Shown one piece after another: positions 50,667 to 59,364 of a stretch of DNA of 64,000 nucleotides. This stretch comes from Actinoalloteichus_B caeruleus. GTDB lineage: Bacteria > Actinomycetota > Actinomycetes > Mycobacteriales > Pseudonocardiaceae. Numbering within the stretch: the first letter of the stretch is position 1; every line of letters starts with the position of its first letter. The notes beneath the pieces are model-generated. The model was not told the origin of the DNA and ran no database searches. It saw nothing but the letters and a program-made list of their open reading frames with translations. The stretch is from assembly GCF_000718005.1 (NCBI RefSeq), contig NZ_JODV01000005.1; one strand, 5' to 3'. The position numbers and the translations under genes are program-made.

Positions 50667-51986
50667 TCACTCCGGAGCGTGTTCGGTCGTCTGCTCCCGC
50701 AACAGGGCGAGGAACGCCTCCCGGGCCGCCTCCTCGTCGGGACCGAACGCCTCGACGCGGATCACGGCGCCGCCGGCGACGTAGTGGGCCCGGAAGGTGT
50801 GGATCGGGTTCTCCGCGTCCTCGGGGGGCGACAGGTAGCGGCCACGCACGCCGTTGGGCAGGTCGCCGAACTCGTTGTGCCCGGCCTGGCCGTAGAACTG
50901 GTCGACGGCGTCGAGGAGTTCCCCGGCGTTGCCGTCGGCCTGGAAGGCCCAGATGCCCCGGATCAACTCGGTCTCGTTGTGCTTGCGGACCAGCCCGAGC
51001 ACCGAGGTGCCGCCGTTGTCGGCGAGCAGCTGAGCCTCGGCACCGTCCGGGAGGTTGCGGTCGATCGCCTCCTGGATGGGCAGCTCGGCCTTGGCGATGA
51101 CCTCCTCACCGGGGAGTTCCACGTAGTCGGCCAGCGGACCCTCCGGGGCGACCCTCGGTGGGGGCGGAGGGGAGGACGGGGTGGGGGGCGGCTCGCTGCT
51201 GGCGACCACCGGCGGGTTCGGCTGCTCGTTCTCGCTCGGTCCCGCCTGTTGCTGGGAGCCGAAGCCGAGGAAGTAGATCAGCGCGCCCACCGCGGCGGCG
51301 AGGACGACGACCGCCGCGACGATGCCGATGATCCGTCCCTTGCCGGACTCCTTCGGTTCGGCGGAGAAGTCGGGCTCGACACCGCCCTGGGTCCACACCG
51401 AGGGGGAGCCGAACTCGGGTGGCAGGTCGCCGCTGGCCCACGGTGGCGTCGCCTGCTGTCCCGCCCACTGGGGTGGCGGCATTCCCGGCGGGCCCTGGTG
51501 GCCCCGGACGATCTGGGTCTGGTCCGGGTTGTGGGCACCCGCCGGGTTGCGCACCACCTGGGTGCTGTCCGGTGAACCGCCGGGCTTGGCTCCGCCGGGC
51601 ACGACCTGGGTGCTGTCCGGGTCCGAGGGCGGCGCCAGCTGCCCCGGCCGGAACACCTGGGTGCTCTCGCTGCCGTTGTCGCCGCCAGCCGCGCCACCGT
51701 TCTGGCCGCCCGGCACTGGCTGTTGCCCGGACCGCACCACCTGGGTGTGCTCGCCGCCGGTGTTGTTGTCCCCCCACCGGAACGGCGGTGGGAACGGGTT
51801 GCCGTCGCCGCCCTGGGCCGCCGCCGGCTGGCCCTGACCCGGGGTGTTCGGCGCGGACCCACCGTGCTGCGCCTGGCCGCCGGCGCCCTTCAACAGGTTG
51901 TCGCGGCGGGCCCGGTACTCGTCAGCGGAGATGTGGCCAGCGGCGAGTGCCGTGTCCAGTTGTTGCAGATCCTCTTGCAAGGACAT
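50667..51986 (-). CDS. SHOCT-like single-pass protein with TQV repeats and secreted C-terminal domain
   Basis: The 439-residue protein begins with a short SHOCT-like helix pair (DLQQLDTALAAGHISADEYRAR). A long disordered cytosolic part contains at least five acidic-TQ(V/I) motifs (EHTQVV, ESTQVF, DSTQVV twice, DQTQIV). One membrane helix (about 245-265) is followed by an outside domain with FRAHYVAGGAVIRVEAFGPD. ATG 51986 has GGAGG eight bases upstream. Paralogues at 54120 and 57505 share the outside domain. The TQ motifs look like kinase acceptor or FHA-binding sites, inferred by eye. Confidence 0.75.
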   Translation of the reverse strand: MSLQEDLQQLDTALAAGHISADEYRARRDNLLKGAGGQAQHGGSAPNTPGQGQPAAAQGGDGNPFPPPFRWGDNNTGGEHTQVVRSGQQPVPGGQNGGAAGGDNGSESTQVFRPGQLAPPSDPDSTQVVPGGAKPGGSPDSTQVVRNPAGAHNPDQTQIVRGHQGPPGMPPPQWAGQQATPPWASGDLPPEFGSPSVWTQGGVEPDFSAEPKESGKGRIIGIVAAVVVLAAAVGALIYFLGFGSQQQAGPSENEQPNPPVVASSEPPPTPSSPPPPPRVAPEGPLADYVELPGEEVIAKAELPIQEAIDRNLPDGAEAQLLADNGGTSVLGLVRKHNETELIRGIWAFQADGNAGELLDAVDQFYGQAGHNEFGDLPNGVRGRYLSPPEDAENPIHTFRAHYVAGGAVIRVEAFGPDEEAAREAFLALLREQTTEHAPE

Positions 51987-52226
51987 CCGCCGTGCCTCCC
52001 CTGTGCCTGCTTTCCGTCCGCCTGACCGCCGGGACCGGAGGCACCTCGGGGCGCGTCCGGGTATCCCGCGAATCAGGTACAGCACGCGGTGGGCGGGGAC
52101 CGGCCCGTGCCCGCCAACAGCGTGAACGTCGTCGTGATCGAACCCAGATCGAGAACCATTGCAGAGTAGTGCACGGGGAACCCGCGCCGACCACTCTTCA
52201 CCAGCTTGGCATGTGTCCGCGCTCCC

Positions 52227-54020
52227 CTAGCCCCCGGGCGTCCCGCCGGCCCCGTCGACGTCCGCCTCGTCGTCGGTGCCCGCCACCACCTCGTACAGGG
52301 AGCCGCCGCGGGCGACGAGCACCCTCCCCTCCAGCAGGCCGGCGGCGGCCACCGCCTGGAACCCGGCGCCGGGCTCCGAGGTGGGCAGGTTGTCCACCAG
52401 GTCCGGGCGGTTGAGACCCGTCATGCCGCCGCCGATGACGGTGCCCGAGGTGTCCACGACGAGGACGCAGTCGGCGCGGACGCCGTCCACCAGCGCCCAC
52501 CCGGAGATCTCCGCGTCCCCCTCGACGGGGCCGGTCTCCAGGTAGCCGGCGGTCTCGGTGTCGTCGTCGGGGTGGGCCAGTTCCCGGACCGAAGCCAGGT
52601 CGACGCGGTCCCCCAGCTCCGGGCCCCCGCAGCCCAGGGTGAACCCGTCGTGGAACGGGTAGGCCCCGGTCGCCGCGAACGCGGGAACGTCGTCGGGGTT
52701 CATCTTGAGCCCGACCAGCGTCTCGTGCGCGCCCACCTGCGCCGCCACGGCGAGCAGCGGAACCGCGCGCAGCTCGTTGCGGACCTTCTGGCCCTGGGTG
52801 CTGCCCGCGACGAAGGCGACGACCCCGAGCGCGGTGGCGAGCGCGACGGCCCTGGCGACGGGGACGCGCGGGCGAAGGAGGACGAACAGGGTGACGAGGG
52901 CGATCCAGGTCAGCGCCGGGATGATCGCGTAGCGGGCCGACTGGCCGATGTCGACACCCAGGCTGACCCGGCTGCTGCCGACCATCGCGGCGACCAGCGC
53001 GGCGTGCAGGGCCAGGCCCACCCAACCGGCGGACTCGGCCGCCCGCCGACCCGGCGTCCCGGTGGTGACCTCACCGCTGGCCGTGGGGGGCGCGGCGGCC
53101 AACCGGGCCCGGACCACCACGGTGACCGAGACGGCGACCCCGACCAGCCCGGCGAGGCCGGCGAGCGTGGCCAGGTCCACGGACTGGATCGCGAAGATCT
53201 GCCCCATCGTCGCGCTGATCAACATCAGGTACACGTCGATGGCGGGAGCGTCGGCCGGGGGCACCGAGGATCCACCGGGCATGGTGAGGAACGCCACGAC
53301 CACCGCGCCCAGCGCCACCAGCGGGGTCCAGATCCGCCAGGCCGCGTCCCGCCGCAGCCACGCCACCAGTGCGATGGCCAGCCACACGGGGAACGCCGCG
53401 CCGTGACCAAGGGAGCCGAGCAACGCCAACAGGACCGCGGCGACGGTACGGCCCCGGTGCGCCGCGGCCAGCGCCAGGACGGCCGGCGCGAAACCCGACA
53501 GCCAGTGGGCCCCGCTCATGGACATCGCGTAGAACTCGAGGATCGCGGGGGAGAAGAGCAGCAGCGAGAACGTCGCCAACAACCCGGCGCGCAGCGTCGC
53601 GGGGAGGCGCCGGGGCAACATCGTCCACAGGGCACCCAACATCGCCACCGACGCGACGACGTTCAGCACGCCCACCAGCTGGTTGGAACCACCGAACAGG
53701 ACGGCGTCCACGTAGAACAGCAGGCCGGTCACCACGATCGGGTGCTGGTTGTACAGCTCGAACAGGCCGGCTGGGGCCAGGGCCCCCGTGCCGTCGATGA
53801 CCTTCGACAGGATCGTCCAGTAGTCCCCGTAGTGCATGGGCGGGGCGCGGAACACCTCGACGAGGATGAACAGGACGGGCAGGGCGGCCAGGACAAGCAA
53901 CGCGATCACGGCGGCGCGTGGTCCTCCGCCCGGTTGCCGCGCCACCGGTCGCGTCCGGTCCTCGGACGCGGTCCCGTGCGTGGCGGTGTCGCTGGTGGGG
54001 CTGGCGGAACGTGCGGGCAT
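52227..54020 (-). CDS. Polytopic membrane protein of the glycan block
   Basis: The 597-residue protein has about eleven hydrophobic helices (35-435) and a C-terminal outside domain of about 170 residues beginning near KMNPDDVPAFAATGAYPF. An early motif (RAPPMHYGDYW, then NQHPIVVTGLLFYVDAV) fits GT-C-type membrane glycosyltransferases, where an Asp/His in the first outside loop is catalytic; this call is moderate. GGAAAGG sits five bases before ATG 54020. It lies between two paralogous single-pass proteins, so it may export or modify the same glycan. Confidence 0.7.
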   Translation of the reverse strand: MPARSASPTSDTATHGTASEDRTRPVARQPGGGPRAAVIALLVLAALPVLFILVEVFRAPPMHYGDYWTILSKVIDGTGALAPAGLFELYNQHPIVVTGLLFYVDAVLFGGSNQLVGVLNVVASVAMLGALWTMLPRRLPATLRAGLLATFSLLLFSPAILEFYAMSMSGAHWLSGFAPAVLALAAAHRGRTVAAVLLALLGSLGHGAAFPVWLAIALVAWLRRDAAWRIWTPLVALGAVVVAFLTMPGGSSVPPADAPAIDVYLMLISATMGQIFAIQSVDLATLAGLAGLVGVAVSVTVVVRARLAAAPPTASGEVTTGTPGRRAAESAGWVGLALHAALVAAMVGSSRVSLGVDIGQSARYAIIPALTWIALVTLFVLLRPRVPVARAVALATALGVVAFVAGSTQGQKVRNELRAVPLLAVAAQVGAHETLVGLKMNPDDVPAFAATGAYPFHDGFTLGCGGPELGDRVDLASVRELAHPDDDTETAGYLETGPVEGDAEISGWALVDGVRADCVLVVDTSGTVIGGGMTGLNRPDLVDNLPTSEPGAGFQAVAAAGLLEGRVLVARGGSLYEVVAGTDDEADVDGAGGTPGG

Positions 54021-54119
54021 CGTCGCCTTTCCGGGGGGCGGCTCGCGGCCTCAGCGCGGGCAGCCGGGAAGCGGAGCGGGCGGGCCGGCGGTCGACGACG
54101 CGACCGCCGGCCCGTGCCG

Positions 54120-55163
54120 TCAGTCGACGGGCAGTGCGTCCAGCACCGAGTTCAGGGTGTTCTGGAACTCGGTCACCAGGACCAGTTCGTCCTCCTCGCC
54201 CTGCCGGGCGCCTCCGACGCGGATGGTCAGGTCACCGGAGGTGTAGACAGCGCGGTACACGTCGAGGCCGTCGGTGTTGGAACGCATGATCGTGACCGAC
54301 TCGGGGATGCCGTCGAGGGTGACGACCTCCATCTCCTGGATGGCCTGGACGTCGACGAGGGCGTCGGCGACCGCGGTGGCCCCGTCCGGCCCGGCGGTCT
54401 CGAAGGCCAGCACGGTGTGGGAGGTGCCCGCGTCGTTGCTGCCCGAGTACACCAGCTGCTCGGTGCCGTTCTCGGTGAGCGAACCCAGCGTCGTCTCCCC
54501 GTACAGGCCCAGGTCCACGCCCTGCTGCGGGGTGAGCAGCCCGCTGTTCCCGTCGGGACCGCCCGGGAGGGTGGGCAGGATGTCGGGGCCGAACTCGGGG
54601 GGCGTCGCCGGCGGCGCGTCCTGCTGGTCACCGCCCGGGTTCTCCGACTCGCTGGCGGTCGCGCCGGTGTCGCGGAGGACGAACCACCACACGCCGGCCC
54701 CGACGGCGGCCAGTCCGATGACGGCGGCGGCGATGATCGCGACCAGCTTGCCCTTCCCGCCGCCCGAGGACGACTTGGCCCCGTCGAAGGACTCCGGGCC
54801 CGAGTACCAGCCCTGACCGGGAGGCGGTGGGAAGTTCTGGTCGCCGCCCCACGGGGGAGCGCCGTTCGCCCCCTGCGGGGGAGGTCCGCCGGCGGTGACC
54901 GCCGGCACCACCTGGGTGCGTTCGGTGTCGTTGGCCAGGGCCTGCGCGGAGTTCTGCTGGGGGAAGTTCCGCCCCGAGGGGAAGGCCTGTTCGATCGGCG
55001 AGTGGGGGCTGTTGGCGGAGAACGCCCCGGGGGTCCACCCGCCGGCCTGCGGGCTGGACGCCGACGCCAGGATCTCGTCCCGTTGCCTGCGGTGCTCCTC
55101 GGCGCTGATCTGCCCGCCGGCCAACGCCGCGTCGAGCTGCTGTAACTGTTCTTGCCAGGTCAT
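54120..55163 (-). CDS. SHOCT-like single-pass protein, paralogue
   Basis: The 347-residue protein has an N-terminal SHOCT-like pair (QLQQLDAALAGGQISAEEHR), a disordered part with one TERTQVVPA motif, a membrane helix (about 140-160) and an outside domain with VYRAVYTSGDLTIRVGG, the same core as in the proteins at 50667 and 57505. The residues before the helix are Gly/Ser/Lys-rich. ATG 55163. Co-oriented in the glycan block. Confidence 0.72.
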   Translation of the reverse strand: MTWQEQLQQLDAALAGGQISAEEHRRQRDEILASASSPQAGGWTPGAFSANSPHSPIEQAFPSGRNFPQQNSAQALANDTERTQVVPAVTAGGPPPQGANGAPPWGGDQNFPPPPGQGWYSGPESFDGAKSSSGGGKGKLVAIIAAAVIGLAAVGAGVWWFVLRDTGATASESENPGGDQQDAPPATPPEFGPDILPTLPGGPDGNSGLLTPQQGVDLGLYGETTLGSLTENGTEQLVYSGSNDAGTSHTVLAFETAGPDGATAVADALVDVQAIQEMEVVTLDGIPESVTIMRSNTDGLDVYRAVYTSGDLTIRVGGARQGEEDELVLVTEFQNTLNSVLDALPVD

Positions 55164-55289
55164 CCCAGCGTCTCCTCGCTCCGGGGCCGGAGGTCACCGG
55201 CTGCCGCGGTTTCGGTTGTGCGCCCTGGGCGCCGCGCTGCCCCGCCAGCGTCGCAAAGGGTACCCGCCCGGGCCAGGCGTCTCGTGTTG

Positions 55290-56414
55290 TCAGGTTCCGG
55301 TTCGCTCCGGCACCGCGGCTCGCGCCCGTCCGAAGCGTTCGCGCCGCCGGTACCAGCGGTACACGGGAACCTCGACCAGGCGGTAGACCAGTTCGGACAC
55401 GACGACGACCGCCGCCACGGTCACCGCCAGGGCCACGAACAGGCTGGTTCTCGGTGTGAGCAGGCCGAGGAGCGTGTAGGCCACCGGAATGTGGGTCAAG
55501 AATACTGAATAGGTTCGCTTGGCGGCAGTGGCTATCCAGGACGACCGGACGAGTCGTCCCCTGGCCCCCATCATCAGCACTGTGATGACCACCACGAGCA
55601 CCAGGGTTCGGGCGTGGGCCTCACCTGCGGGAATTCCCTCGTTGGTCAAACCGGCGCGAACAAACAGCAGGAATTGCAGAATCCCGAAAACCGTGCCGAG
55701 CACAACGGGGAGCAGGCCGCTTCTGACGAGTGACACCAACTGGCCGAGGAAAACGACCGGCAGAAACGTGATGACCGTGCGCAGCTGGGCGGTGGCCAGG
55801 TTGTCCGTCGTGTTCACCAGGGACAGCAGCACCGACACCGCGGTGACCGCGAGGGCCGGCGGTAACCACGGGTGCCGTCGGCCGAGGGGGATGGTGGCGG
55901 CGACGAAGAGGTAGAAGGTGAACTGGACGAGGAGGGTCCAGGCCACGGCGACCAGGGTGAACCACTGGCCGTCGAAGAAGTTGACGAGGAACAGGTTCGC
56001 CCACAGGTCGCCCAGGGACAGTTCGGGCCGGTGCAGGACCCAGCTGGTCTGGTACAGCAGCCAGGCGAGGGTGACGGTCAGCCACAGGGCGGGCAGGAGC
56101 CGGAAGGCCCGGCGCAGCAGGAACTGCCCCGGGGTTTCCTTCGTCGCCACGTAGGTGATGACGAACCCGCTGATCACCAGGAACGTGCCGACGCCGGTGA
56201 AACCCATCAGGTTGTTCAGCCGGAGCGGTTCGACGACGGTGGTGTCGAGGAAACCCCGCACGTTCCAGTCGTGGTCGTAGGCGGCGAGCCAACCGGCGAT
56301 GTGCCCGTACGCGACCAGGACGGCGGCCACCACCCGCATCAGGTCGAAACCGTGCAGGTAGTCCAGCCTGCCCGGAACCCTGATCGGCAGGGTGGGGGCG
56401 TCGAGCGCGTTCAC
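55290..56414 (-). CDS. Acyltransferase-3 family membrane protein (OafA-like)
   Basis: The 374-residue integral membrane protein with about ten helices begins with GFDLMRVVAAVLVAYGHIAGW, where Arg and His are the conserved catalytic residues of the Acyl_transf_3 family. It adds acyl groups (often acetyl) to glycans at the outer side. GTG 56414 overlaps the stop of the gene at 56411 (GTGA). The C-terminal tail is basic. It fits modification of the glycan made by the neighbouring transferases. Confidence 0.88.
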   Translation of the reverse strand: MNALDAPTLPIRVPGRLDYLHGFDLMRVVAAVLVAYGHIAGWLAAYDHDWNVRGFLDTTVVEPLRLNNLMGFTGVGTFLVISGFVITYVATKETPGQFLLRRAFRLLPALWLTVTLAWLLYQTSWVLHRPELSLGDLWANLFLVNFFDGQWFTLVAVAWTLLVQFTFYLFVAATIPLGRRHPWLPPALAVTAVSVLLSLVNTTDNLATAQLRTVITFLPVVFLGQLVSLVRSGLLPVVLGTVFGILQFLLFVRAGLTNEGIPAGEAHARTLVLVVVITVLMMGARGRLVRSSWIATAAKRTYSVFLTHIPVAYTLLGLLTPRTSLFVALAVTVAAVVVVSELVYRLVEVPVYRWYRRRERFGRARAAVPERTGT

Positions 56415-57505
56415 CCTGCGCGCCGGGCTCTGGTCACCAGGTGGCACAGCTCGGCGGCTCCGCACAGCAGGGCCACGGCCAGCGGCAACGCCACGGCCGG
56501 GGGCAGGGCCGCGGTGAGGAGGTCGGTGGCGGCGAACCCGACGACGCCGAGCAACACCAACAACCACTCGCTGCGGGAGGACAGCCAGCGGGCGGGGGCG
56601 GATCTCGCCACGGCCTGGGAGACCGGGCCGGCGCACTGCACGGCGACCAGGAAGAACAGCACGGCGAACACCGTGGTCAGCGGGTACCACCAGTTGTCGA
56701 GTTCCGGGTAGGCCGGTTCGGCCAGGGCCACCACCGCCCAGCAACCCGTGCCGAGCAGGACCCCCACCCAGGTCGGCATGCCGTTGTCGCGGCAGCTCCA
56801 GACGATCTGGCCGAGGATGACCAGGGGGAGGAAGCTGGCCACCACGCCGAGCCTCGCCAGCTCGGGCACCGCGAGACCCAGCCAGACCAGCAGACCGGTG
56901 GCGGCGAGCTGACAGCCCAGCGGCACCCAGTGCGCCCCGGCCCGCAGCGGCGCCGACGCGGCGGCCATGGCGAGGGCCAGGATGGCCAGCAGCGGCACCC
57001 AGGCGAGCGGGACCAGCCGGATCGCGTCCCCGACCAGGTGGGGGGCCCACACCAGGTTGCCGAGGTAGTCGGCGACGCTGACCTCCCCGGCATCCGGTGC
57101 CACCCACACCGTCGCGCCGACCAGCAGCGCTGCGGCCGCCAACACCACCGCGACCGCCACCGGCAGGTAGAGGCGGAGCGCGGCCAGCCCGAGCCGCCCC
57201 GGGGACCGCTCCGCGGCGGACATCCCGGCCGCCTGGTAGCCGAAGGCGAGCAGGAGCAGCATGACGCCGAGGACCCCGAAGTCCTCCCCGATGCCCAGCG
57301 GCCGGTTCAGCCACTCGCGGACGGTGTCGACCAGCCAGAGGGACTCACCGCTGCGGGACGTCCACAACCCCACGAGGAACCCGTACACGACGAGGACCGT
57401 GGCGGCCGCGCGCACCACCACGATCGGCGAGGTGACGCCGGCACCGGCTGGCGGTGGTGCCACCGGGGTGGGCGGCGTCGGGGTGTTGGTCTGGTTCATC
57501 GCCAT
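56411..57505 (-). CDS. Polytopic membrane protein, acyltransferase-3-like
   Basis: The 364-residue protein has about ten helices and no long soluble domain. The general layout (VVRAAATVLVVYGFLVGLW at the start) resembles the acyltransferase-3 fold, but the Arg/His pair of the enzyme family is changed (YGFLVG in place of HxxxF-type), so it may be inactive or only structural. ATG 57505 overlaps the stop of the gene at 57505 by one base (TGATG). It is co-translated with the true acyltransferase downstream. Confidence 0.7.
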   Translation of the reverse strand: MAMNQTNTPTPPTPVAPPPAGAGVTSPIVVVRAAATVLVVYGFLVGLWTSRSGESLWLVDTVREWLNRPLGIGEDFGVLGVMLLLLAFGYQAAGMSAAERSPGRLGLAALRLYLPVAVAVVLAAAALLVGATVWVAPDAGEVSVADYLGNLVWAPHLVGDAIRLVPLAWVPLLAILALAMAAASAPLRAGAHWVPLGCQLAATGLLVWLGLAVPELARLGVVASFLPLVILGQIVWSCRDNGMPTWVGVLLGTGCWAVVALAEPAYPELDNWWYPLTTVFAVLFFLVAVQCAGPVSQAVARSAPARWLSSRSEWLLVLLGVVGFAATDLLTAALPPAVALPLAVALLCGAAELCHLVTRARRAG

Positions 57506-58281
57506 CAGCCAGCCTGGGGGTCGTCGGCGGGGAAGTCCTGGCACTGTCGGTCCAACAACGTCGTGAACCGGTCCGCGACGGCGGTCCGGTCCGTGCCGTA
57601 GGCCTCGACCCGGACGACGCGGTGGCCGACCAGGTAGTGGGCCCGGTAGGTGACCTGCTCGGTGATCGCCGGATCGTCGAGCACCTGGAGTCGCACATTG
57701 TCGTGCTCGGCGGGGGTCGACCGGTAGCCGGCTCCCCGGTAGAGGCCGGTGATTTCCGCGAGCAGGTCCGCCGGGTCGTGCTCGGTGCTCACGGTGAACA
57801 GGGACAACCCGGTGGTGGTGTCGGTCTCCGGGTCCCGCGTGATGTGGAAGTCCGCCTGGACCAGGCCACCCTCCACGAGGAGGTCGAACTCCTCGGGCGG
57901 CAGCACGGTGTTGTCGTCCAGCTCGGCCTCCGTCAGCCGCTGCTCCACGAGGACCTCACCCTCGGGCTCGGTCATCGGGGTGGGTTCCAGGAGAGCTTCG
58001 GGACGGCGCGGGTCGAGGTCGACGGGCTGGGGGATGCGTTCCTTCGCCTCCTCCACCGCGGGGTCGGCTCCCCACCCCCACACCAGGATCGCGGCGGCGG
58101 CCACCACGGCCAGTGCCGTGAGGGTGACGGCCTGCCCGATCCACCCCGGCCGGCGGCGCGGCGGGTCCGGCGGCGTCGGCGCGGGCAGCCGAGGTGGCCG
58201 GCCCCGCGGCGGCTCGACGGGACTGCCGGGTGGCGGCGGCGGTGTTCGGGGACCGGCGCCTGGCGCTGGTGGCATCATCAC
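57505..58281 (-). CDS. Single-pass protein with Pro-rich N-terminus and secreted domain, third paralogue
   Basis: The 258-residue protein has a Pro/Arg-rich cytosolic N-terminus, one helix (about 50-70: VTLTALAVVAAAAILVWGWG) and an outside domain with TYRAHYLVGHRVVRVEAYGTD, which aligns with FRAHYVAGGAVIRVEAFGPD of the protein at 50667. It lacks the SHOCT-like start. Two in-frame ATG codons at 58281 and 58278 are possible. It is the first gene of the minus-strand block. Confidence 0.72.
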   Translation of the reverse strand: MMMPPAPGAGPRTPPPPPGSPVEPPRGRPPRLPAPTPPDPPRRRPGWIGQAVTLTALAVVAAAAILVWGWGADPAVEEAKERIPQPVDLDPRRPEALLEPTPMTEPEGEVLVEQRLTEAELDDNTVLPPEEFDLLVEGGLVQADFHITRDPETDTTTGLSLFTVSTEHDPADLLAEITGLYRGAGYRSTPAEHDNVRLQVLDDPAITEQVTYRAHYLVGHRVVRVEAYGTDRTAVADRFTTLLDRQCQDFPADDPQAG

Positions 58282-58347
58282 CCCTGATACTGCAAGATGG
58301 CCGGTCCTCCGCGCAGCCGGTCCCTGGTTCCGGTGCGACGCCGTCCG

Positions 58348-58353
58348 TACAGT
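58348..58353 (+). promoter_or_regulatory. -10 box TACAGT of a leaderless promoter
   Basis: TACAGT is followed by seven bases and ATG 58361 of msrA. No ribosome site is seen. Confidence 0.5.
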
Positions 58354-58360
58354 GGGCGCT

Positions 58361-59029
58361 ATGACGTGGTTCGGTCAGCGTGTGAGCACCCCGGTCGACG
58401 CCGCGTCCGCCCTGCCCGGGCGGGCGGAGGCGATGGCGGTGCACGAGTGGCACGCGGTGTGGCCGGAACGGCGCATCATCCCGCCGTTCCCGGCGGGGAT
58501 GGCGACGGCCGTGTTCGGCATGGGCTGCTTCTGGGGAGCGGAGCGCACCTTCTGGCGCACCCCCGGGGTGTGGTCGACGGCAGTCGGCTACGCGGGCGGC
58601 AGCACCCCCAACCCCACCTACGAGGAGGTGTGCTCCGGGCTCACCGGGCACACCGAGGCGGTGCTGGTGGTGTTCGACCCGGCCGAGGTGTCCTACGCCG
58701 AGCTGCTGCGGGTCTTCTGGGAGGGGCACGACCCGACGCAGGGAATGCGGCAGGGCAACGACGTGGGCACCCAGTACCGGTCGGCCGTGTACACCACCGG
58801 CGACGCGCAGCGGGCCGAGGCGCTGGCCAGCAGGGACGAGTACCAGCGCGCGCTCTCCCAGGCGGGCCACGGCACCATCACCACGGAGATCGAACCGCTG
58901 CGGGACTTCTACTACGCGGAGACCTACCACCAGCAGTACCTGTCCGAGGGGAAGAACCCGAACGGCTACTGCGGTATCGGCGGCACCGGGGTGAGCTGCC
59001 CGGTCGGCCTGGCCACCGGCGACGCCTGA
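58361..59029 (+). CDS. msrA: Peptide methionine sulfoxide reductase MsrA
   Basis: The 222-residue protein reduces S-methionine sulfoxide in proteins. The catalytic Cys lies in FGMGCFWGAERTFW, followed by VGYAGGSTPNPTYEEVCSG, GHTEAV and the later YNP-like EGKNPNGYCGIGGTGVSC with resolving cysteines. The length is standard for the two-domain MsrA. The start at 58361 fits the leaderless promoter and the family N-terminus. The neighbours are unrelated. Confidence 0.96.
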   Translation: MTWFGQRVSTPVDAASALPGRAEAMAVHEWHAVWPERRIIPPFPAGMATAVFGMGCFWGAERTFWRTPGVWSTAVGYAGGSTPNPTYEEVCSGLTGHTEAVLVVFDPAEVSYAELLRVFWEGHDPTQGMRQGNDVGTQYRSAVYTTGDAQRAEALASRDEYQRALSQAGHGTITTEIEPLRDFYYAETYHQQYLSEGKNPNGYCGIGGTGVSCPVGLATGDA

Positions 59030-59364
59030 GACGAGCGCCCTACCAGGTGAGGGCTCTCCCGACGCGGTGGAGCCGGGTCGCGCCGGTCAGGCCGTGACCG
59101 ACCTCCGAGGAGCGGGGGCGGGATGGTGGACCACCCGGGGTGCTGACGGGCGGTCGGTCGGTGGGCTGGCCGCGGGTTCGGGTGGAGGCAGCGCGGCCGG
59201 CGGGACGCAGACGTCCTGATCCGCCGCCCGCCACAGCCCTCCACGGGGGTGAGTGCCAAGCCCCACCCCCGTGCTCACCGCCCCGGGGCCTGGCCGCCGC
59301 CCGGGGCGAAGCCCTCATCTCGCGGCGTCACCACGCCTGCTCGGACGGAGCACCGGCTCCTCCG
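59030..59364. other. Intergenic region between convergent genes
   Basis: No gene. Frames here are Arg/Pro-rich. I see no strong hairpin. Confidence 0.45.
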
